Origin: Accumulibacter sp.
Lineage (GTDB): Bacteria > Pseudomonadota > Gammaproteobacteria > Burkholderiales > Rhodocyclaceae
Direction: 5' to 3'
Length of the DNA stretch: 10,921 bases
Assembly (NCBI GenBank): GCA_031264825.1
Contig: JAISDL010000040.1
Coordinates: forward strand, 1 to 10,921
Made by a program: the position numbers and the translations under genes. Below the pieces are notes generated by a model. It was not told where the DNA came from. It searched no databases and saw nothing but the letters and a program-made list of their open reading frames with translations. Positions 6,878-10,921 of the stretch are shown one piece after another (the stretch's first letter is position 1; each line of letters begins with the position of its first letter).

Positions 6878-7612
6878 TCACAGGTTGAGCCATATCTCGC
6901 GCTCGACCGAGAGCTTCGCAAAACCGTGCTTTTCGTAATGCCGGAAGATCGCGGCGACGACTTCCTTCGGCTCGTCGATCACCTGGACGAGTTCGACGTC
7001 TTCGGGCGAAATCACTTTTTCCGTGACGAGCGTATTCCTGAACCAATCGACGAGGCCGCGCCAGAAAGGCTCGTGCACCAGAATGACCGGAATCTTTTGG
7101 GACTTCCCGGTCTGGACGAGCGTCATCGCTTCGAGCAGTTCATCGAGCGTCCCGAATCCGCCGGGCATCACGACGTAGGCGTTGGCAAAGCGGACGAACA
7201 TGTATTTTCGCGCGAAAAAATGCCGAAACGACAGCGAAATGTCCTGGTATCCGTTCGGTATCTGCTCGCGCGGCAACTCGATATTCAGTCCGACACTCGG
7301 AGACTTGCCGTGGAAAGCGCCCTTGTTCGCGGCTTCCATGACACCGGGGCCGCCGCCGGAAATGACCGAGAACCCCGCGTCGGAAAGCAGACGCGCGATT
7401 TCCTCGGCCAGGATGTAATACGGCGAGTCGGGCGAGAAACGCGCGCTGCCAAAAATCGAGACCGCCGGACGGATCGACGAGAGACGCTGCGTTGCATCGA
7501 CGAATTCTGACATAATGCCAAAAATCCGCCACGCTTCCTGCGAGGCGAACGCATTGGAAATATCGGGGTCGCCGTCGAGCGGCACTTTTTGACTTTTTCT
7601 CTTTTCGATCAT
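6878..7612 (-). CDS. LOG family (TIGR00730-like) nucleotide phosphoribohydrolase
   Basis: Seen in 244 residues: a Rossmann-type fold with SIFGSAR (52-58), the SGGGPGVMEAANKGA signature (85-99) and PGGFGTLDELLEAMTLVQTGK-type second signature beginning at residue 150; both hallmark motifs of LOG/'lysine decarboxylase-like' proteins are intact. Known: this family cleaves nucleoside monophosphates to base and ribose 5-phosphate; it was once misnamed lysine decarboxylase. The in vivo substrate here is not evident. The first ~27 residues (basic, polar) precede the conserved AWRIFGIMSEFV. ATG 7612 is preceded by AGGA five bases upstream, a good ribosome site that lies inside polA. The next Met is residue 34, already in conserved sequence, so 7612 is the better start. 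It is head-to-head with polA with overlapping ATGs. Confidence 0.9.
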   Translation of the reverse strand: MIEKRKSQKVPLDGDPDISNAFASQEAWRIFGIMSEFVDATQRLSSIRPAVSIFGSARFSPDSPYYILAEEIARLLSDAGFSVISGGGPGVMEAANKGAFHGKSPSVGLNIELPREQIPNGYQDISLSFRHFFARKYMFVRFANAYVVMPGGFGTLDELLEAMTLVQTGKSQKIPVILVHEPFWRGLVDWFRNTLVTEKVISPEDVELVQVIDEPKEVVAAIFRHYEKHGFAKLSVEREIWLNL

Positions 7613-10433
7613 GCCTGTCCTATTGCTGGTTGACGGTTCTTCGTACCTCTACCGCGCCTTTCACGCGATGCCGGATTTGCGGAACGCGCAAGGCGACCCG
7701 ACGGGCGCCATTTACGGCGTCCTGAACATGCTGCGCCGCCTGGACAACGATTTCAAGGCGAGGCAAGTCGCGTATAAAGCCTGCATTTTCGACGCCAAGG
7801 GAAAAACCTTCCGCAACGACTGGTATCCAGACTACAAGGCCAACCGCGCGCCGATGCCCGACGACCTCGTCCGGCAGATCGAGCCGATCCACGCGGGCGT
7901 CGCCGCGCTCGGCTGGCCGGTGCTGAGCGTCGGCGGCGTCGAGGCTGACGATGTGATCGGAACGCTCGCGCGGCGCGCGGCTTCCGAGGGCCTCGACGTC
8001 GTCATTTCGACCGGCGACAAGGATATCTCCCAACTTGTCGATGAGCATATCACACTTGTCGATACGCTGCGCAACGAGGCTTCCGACGCCGCCGGTGTCA
8101 AGAAGCGCTTCGGCGTGCCGCCCGAACGCATCGTCGACTACCTGATGCTCGTCGGCGACGCCGCCGACAACGTCCCCGGCGTTCCGAAAGTCGGCCCGAA
8201 AACGGCGGTCAAATGGCTCGACCAATACGGGTCCATCGGCGGCGTCGTCGTCGCGGCGGACGAAATCGGCGGCGCCGTCGGAGAAAGCCTGCGTCAAGCA
8301 CTCGACTTTTTTCCGATGAGCCGCAAATTGCTCACGATCCGTTGCGACGTCGACGCGCCGGAAATGCCGAAAACGCTCGACGCGCTCACGCCGCGCCCAC
8401 CGGACAGGGCTTTCCTCGCCGATTTTTTCGCCCGTTACGAGATGAAATCCTGGCTCAAGGAAGTCCGTAATGCGCAAAGCGCGGAGAATGCCGAGCCTGC
8501 CGAAGCTTTCGCCTCTGAGCCTTCCGGCACGGGCGAGGCGGCGTCGCGCGAAAAAGCCGCTCCCCCGCAGTACGCTTCACCGCCGCCGAGCCTTTTCGGC
8601 AATGAAGAAATCGACCGCTCGGCGTATGAAACGATTCTCGACTGGGAAAGTCTGGAACGCTGGATCGCAAAAATCGAAGCGGCGCCGCTGACCGCCGTCG
8701 ATACCGAGACGACGAGCCTCGACGCCTTCGGCGCGCGCCTCGTCGGAATCTCCTTCGCCGTCGCTCCCGGGGAAGCAGCCTACCTTCCGCTGCGACACGA
8801 CTACGCCGGCGCGCCCGATCAACTGCCGCTCGATACCGTCGTCCGGCGTCTCGCCGCGTGGTTCGAATCGTCCGCGCACGCGAAGATCGGACAAAATCTC
8901 AAATACGACCAGCACGTTTTGGCCAACCACGGCGTCGCGCTTCGCGGTGTCGCGCACGACACCCTGCTCGAATCCTACGTCGTCGAGTCGGGCAAGGACG
9001 GCGCGCGGACGCACGACCTCGGGCGGCTCGCGCTGCGTCACCTCGGCTTCGAAACGATCGCGTACGAAGACCTCTGCGGCAAGGGCGCAAACCAGATCGG
9101 GTTCAGCCAGGTCGACGTCGACCGCGCCTCCGTCTACAGCGCCGAGGACGCCGACCTCTGCCTGCGCCTACACGCGCGCCTCTACCCGATGATTCTGGCC
9201 GACGCGGGACTCGCGCGGATTTACACCGAAATCGAAATCCCCTCGCGTGAAATCCTTTTCAGGATGGAACGCACCGGCGTTCTCATCGATTCGGCGTTGC
9301 TCGGAGAGCAAAGCACTGAAATCGGCGCGCGTCTCAAGGAACTCGAGATCAAAGCTTACGAGGCCGCGGGGAGGTCGTTCAACGTCAATTCGCCGAAGCA
9401 ACTCGCCGAAATCCTCTTCGGGAAGCTCGGCCTCCCGGTCAAAAAGAAAACACCGTCGGGAACGCCTTCGACCGACGAGGAAGTCCTTTCCGAACTCGCG
9501 CTCGACTACCCGCTCCCGAAAACGCTGCTCGAAATCCGCCAGCTCGCCAAACTCAAAGGCACGTACACCGACAAGCTGCCGAAAATGGTCAACCCGACGA
9601 CCGGGCGCGTGCACACGAGTTTCGCGCAAGCCGTCGTCGTCACCGGGCGGCTCGCGTCGAGCGACCCCAACCTCCAGAACATCCCCGTGAGAACGCCCGA
9701 GGGGCGGCGCATCCGCGCCGCTTTCGTCGCCCCGCCGGGACGCCGCATCGTCTCGGCCGACTACTCGCAGATCGAGCTACGCATCATGGCGCACCTCTCG
9801 GAAGACCCCCGTCTGCTCGAAGCCTTCGCGCGGGGGGAAGACGTACACCGCGCGACGGCGGCTGAAATCTTCGGCGTCACGCCGGATCACGTCGCGTCCG
9901 ACCAGCGTCGTATCGCCAAGGTCATCAATTTCGGCCTGATCTACGGGATGAGCGCGTTCGGTCTCGCGCGGCAGATCGGGCTCGAACGCGGCGCGGCACA
10001 AGCGTATATCGACCGTTACTTCGCGCGCTACCCCGGCGTCGCGCGCTATATGGAAAAAACGAGGAACGCCGCGAAAGCGAACGGCTGCGTCAAAACCGTC
10101 TTCGGCCGCCGCCTCTGGCTCGCCGACATCCACGCGACGCAAGCCGGCCGCCGCCAAGGCGCCGAGCGCGCCGCGATCAACGCGCCGATGCAGGGGACGG
10201 CCGCCGACCTCATCAAGCTCGCAATGATCGCCGTCCAGGACTGGATCGACCGCGAAAAGCTCGAAACGCGCCTGATCCTCCAGGTACACGACGAACTCGT
10301 CCTCGAAGTGCCCGAGAACGAACTCGACCGCGTCCGCGACGCACTCACGCCGCTGATGACGCAGGTCGCGGCGCTCCGCGTCCCGCTCGCCGTCGAAGTC
10401 GGCGTCGGCGCGAACTGGGACGAGGCGCATTGA
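7611..10433 (+). CDS. polA: DNA polymerase I
   Basis: Repair and lagging-strand polymerase that removes RNA primers and fills gaps. The 940 residues are near the usual length (E. coli 928). The 5' nuclease domain (1-~285) has LLVDGSSYLYRAF with D8, EADD (111-114), STGDKD (133-138) and GDAADNVPG (182-190). A Pro/Ala/Glu linker follows (~286-335). The 3'-5' exonuclease domain (~336-530) keeps its acidic residues: D364 and E366 in VDTETTSL, D433 in NLKYD, and D513 in YSAEDAD, so proofreading should be active. The polymerase domain (~535-940) has motif A SADYSQIELR (D717), the O-helix RRIAKVINFGLIYG (K770, F774, Y778) and motif C QVHDELV (H893, D894). The start at 7611 matches the family's N-terminus; no clear Shine-Dalgarno precedes it (pyrimidine-rich CTTTTCGATC). 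It is divergent from the LOG gene. Confidence 0.98.
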   Translation: MPVLLLVDGSSYLYRAFHAMPDLRNAQGDPTGAIYGVLNMLRRLDNDFKARQVAYKACIFDAKGKTFRNDWYPDYKANRAPMPDDLVRQIEPIHAGVAALGWPVLSVGGVEADDVIGTLARRAASEGLDVVISTGDKDISQLVDEHITLVDTLRNEASDAAGVKKRFGVPPERIVDYLMLVGDAADNVPGVPKVGPKTAVKWLDQYGSIGGVVVAADEIGGAVGESLRQALDFFPMSRKLLTIRCDVDAPEMPKTLDALTPRPPDRAFLADFFARYEMKSWLKEVRNAQSAENAEPAEAFASEPSGTGEAASREKAAPPQYASPPPSLFGNEEIDRSAYETILDWESLERWIAKIEAAPLTAVDTETTSLDAFGARLVGISFAVAPGEAAYLPLRHDYAGAPDQLPLDTVVRRLAAWFESSAHAKIGQNLKYDQHVLANHGVALRGVAHDTLLESYVVESGKDGARTHDLGRLALRHLGFETIAYEDLCGKGANQIGFSQVDVDRASVYSAEDADLCLRLHARLYPMILADAGLARIYTEIEIPSREILFRMERTGVLIDSALLGEQSTEIGARLKELEIKAYEAAGRSFNVNSPKQLAEILFGKLGLPVKKKTPSGTPSTDEEVLSELALDYPLPKTLLEIRQLAKLKGTYTDKLPKMVNPTTGRVHTSFAQAVVVTGRLASSDPNLQNIPVRTPEGRRIRAAFVAPPGRRIVSADYSQIELRIMAHLSEDPRLLEAFARGEDVHRATAAEIFGVTPDHVASDQRRIAKVINFGLIYGMSAFGLARQIGLERGAAQAYIDRYFARYPGVARYMEKTRNAAKANGCVKTVFGRRLWLADIHATQAGRRQGAERAAINAPMQGTAADLIKLAMIAVQDWIDREKLETRLILQVHDELVLEVPENELDRVRDALTPLMTQVAALRVPLAVEVGVGANWDEAH

Positions 10434-10481
10434 TCAGAGGGCAGAGCGCTCAGAAACGTTCCTTCGTAATCAGCGGTATAG

Positions 10482-10507
10482 GTTGGGCTGCGCGGAGCAA
10501 AGCCAAC
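10482..10507. repeat. GTTGGGCT-type dispersed hairpin repeat, copy 1
   Basis: GTTGGGCT (10482-10489) pairs with AGCCAAC (10501-10507) with one bulged G, around GCGCGGAGCAA. The sequence around it (TATAGGTTGGGCTGCGCG, then AGCCAACATTCCGCATGCGC) resembles a widespread proteobacterial intergenic repeat I recall from memory. The 3' arm has lost one C, so this copy looks decayed. Confidence 0.55.
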
Positions 10508-10597
10508 ATTCCGCATGCGCGTGAATGATGAAATAGGAGGGGTTTGGAAGGTTTGGAAACGCGCCGACGCTTACCGAATCGCCATAAACCCCCTTCA

Positions 10598-10619
10598 TTT
10601 CCCCCTTATCAGGGGGAAA
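10598..10619. repeat. TTTCCCCCT hairpin repeat
   Basis: TTTCCCCCT (10598-10606) and AGGGGGAAA (10611-10619) pair perfectly with a TATC loop. It is preceded by CCCCCTTCA, a second C-tract. Hairpins of this CCCCCTTATCAGGGGG kind are common dispersed intergenic repeats in proteobacteria, as far as I recall. There is no T-tract after it on either strand, so it is not called a terminator. Confidence 0.55.
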
Positions 10620-10679
10620 GTTGGGAATCCATGCCGCGTCGCTTTGTTCAGTAGGTTTTCACGCAGTCATTTGCCGTCT

Positions 10680-10707
10680 GTTGGGCTTCACATTCGTTCA
10701 GCCCAAC
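10680..10707. repeat. GTTGGGCT-type dispersed hairpin repeat, copy 2
   Basis: GTTGGGCT (10680-10687) and AGCCCAAC (10700-10707) pair perfectly around a 12-base loop, TCACATTCGTTC. It shares its arms with the copy at 10482-10507 but has a different loop, as expected for a family of mobile or spreading intergenic palindromes. Confidence 0.6.
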
Positions 10708-10813
10708 GATCATGGCGCGAATCGGTGCCACCCCGTATAATGAAACATTGCCAGTGATTCACCGATCTCCGAGTTAGAGGCACCAAGAGGGGGTGCTTGG
10801 CCGAGGTGGCGGA

Positions 10814-10897
10814 TCACAGGCATTTGCTCTTTGCGTAATTCATCGCGGCGTCATTGTCGGCGATGATTTTTTGCGCCCAAATCCCGGGGCGTTTCAC
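10814..10897 (-). CDS. Possible 27-residue small ORF
   Basis: A GTG at 10897 opens a 27-codon frame (MKRPGIWAQKIIADNDAAMN, then YAKSKCL) ending TGA at 10814. AGG lies seven bases before the GTG. The composition looks protein-like, not repeat-derived, but the length gives no statistical support and I recognise no family. It could be the remnant of a larger gene or chance. The TATAGG just upstream could equally be part of a promoter. Confidence 0.15.
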   Translation of the reverse strand: MKRPGIWAQKIIADNDAAMNYAKSKCL

Positions 10898-10921
10898 GCT
10901 AACCTATAGCTCAGATGTCAG

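Larger units (their letters stand above)
10434..10921. other. Gene-poor stretch after polA with repeats
   Basis: No convincing gene lies here. The stretch holds three hairpin repeats (10482-10507, 10598-10619, 10680-10707), a GTTTGGAA tandem pair near 10540-10558, and an orphan TATAAT at 10736-10741 with no matching -35. The 80-codon plus frame at 10515-10757 runs through two of the repeats and has no ribosome site or family resemblance. From about 10770 on the sequence is unrecognised; a 27-codon minus frame at 10814-10897 is the only candidate. No U-rich terminator for polA is visible. Confidence 0.6.

Noticed and set aside
10515..10757. 80-codon plus-strand ORF after polA
   Set aside because: It runs through two dispersed hairpin repeats, lacks a ribosome binding site and resembles no family I know.
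10800..10813. GCCGAGGTGGCGGA, similar to the 5' end of some tRNA-Leu genes
   Set aside because: Only ~14 bases match; no D-arm, anticodon arm or acceptor 3' strand follows, so there is no tRNA. Att sites usually involve tRNA 3' ends.

Overview
The window looks like a high-GC betaproteobacterial chromosome segment. I infer this from the gene families (a BioC-type methyltransferase end, a glyA-nrdR-ribD run, a DUF2782 periplasmic protein near polA), not from a marker gene, so the class call is moderate and I cannot name a genus. Most of the window is housekeeping. The accessory content is one defence-type gene and several repeat or palindromic elements in the gaps.

Left part (1-3133). The 3' end of a plus-strand methyltransferase gene (BioC-like) runs in from outside and converges on a minus-strand operon, glyA > nrdR > ribD: serine hydroxymethyltransferase, the ribonucleotide reductase repressor, and the riboflavin deaminase/reductase. 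The gaps are 39 and 5 bases. Between bioC and ribD lies a roughly 120-base palindromic element (161-280) built from CAGGAGACAG-type units. Both reading frames run into it, so it encodes the last ~38 residues of one protein and ~25 of the other.

Middle part (3134-6393). A 245-base divergent gap carries a TATAAT box on the plus strand. It leads to an HDOD signalling protein with a degenerate EAL-like front half. Eighteen bases further, in the same frame, starts a DUF262 + DUF1524 protein of the GmrSD type, a family linked to restriction of modified phage DNA. This is the one clear candidate defence gene; it stands alone and its codon use looks less GC-biased than its neighbours. Its stop codon lies in one arm of an inverted repeat (6322-6393), and the stop codon of the converging gene lies in the other arm.

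Right part (6391-10921). On the minus strand are a small exported DUF2782 protein and a LOG-family (TIGR00730-like) nucleotide hydrolase, separated by a perfect 13-bp hairpin. The LOG gene and full-length DNA polymerase I (polA, plus strand) are divergent and their ATG codons overlap in a single CATG. After polA, 10434-10921 holds no convincing gene but three hairpin-forming dispersed repeats, two of the GTTGGGCT...AGCCCAAC type.

I see no wholly new multigene system. The best leads are the solitary GmrSD-like gene and the two palindromes that carry or replace the ends of converging genes.
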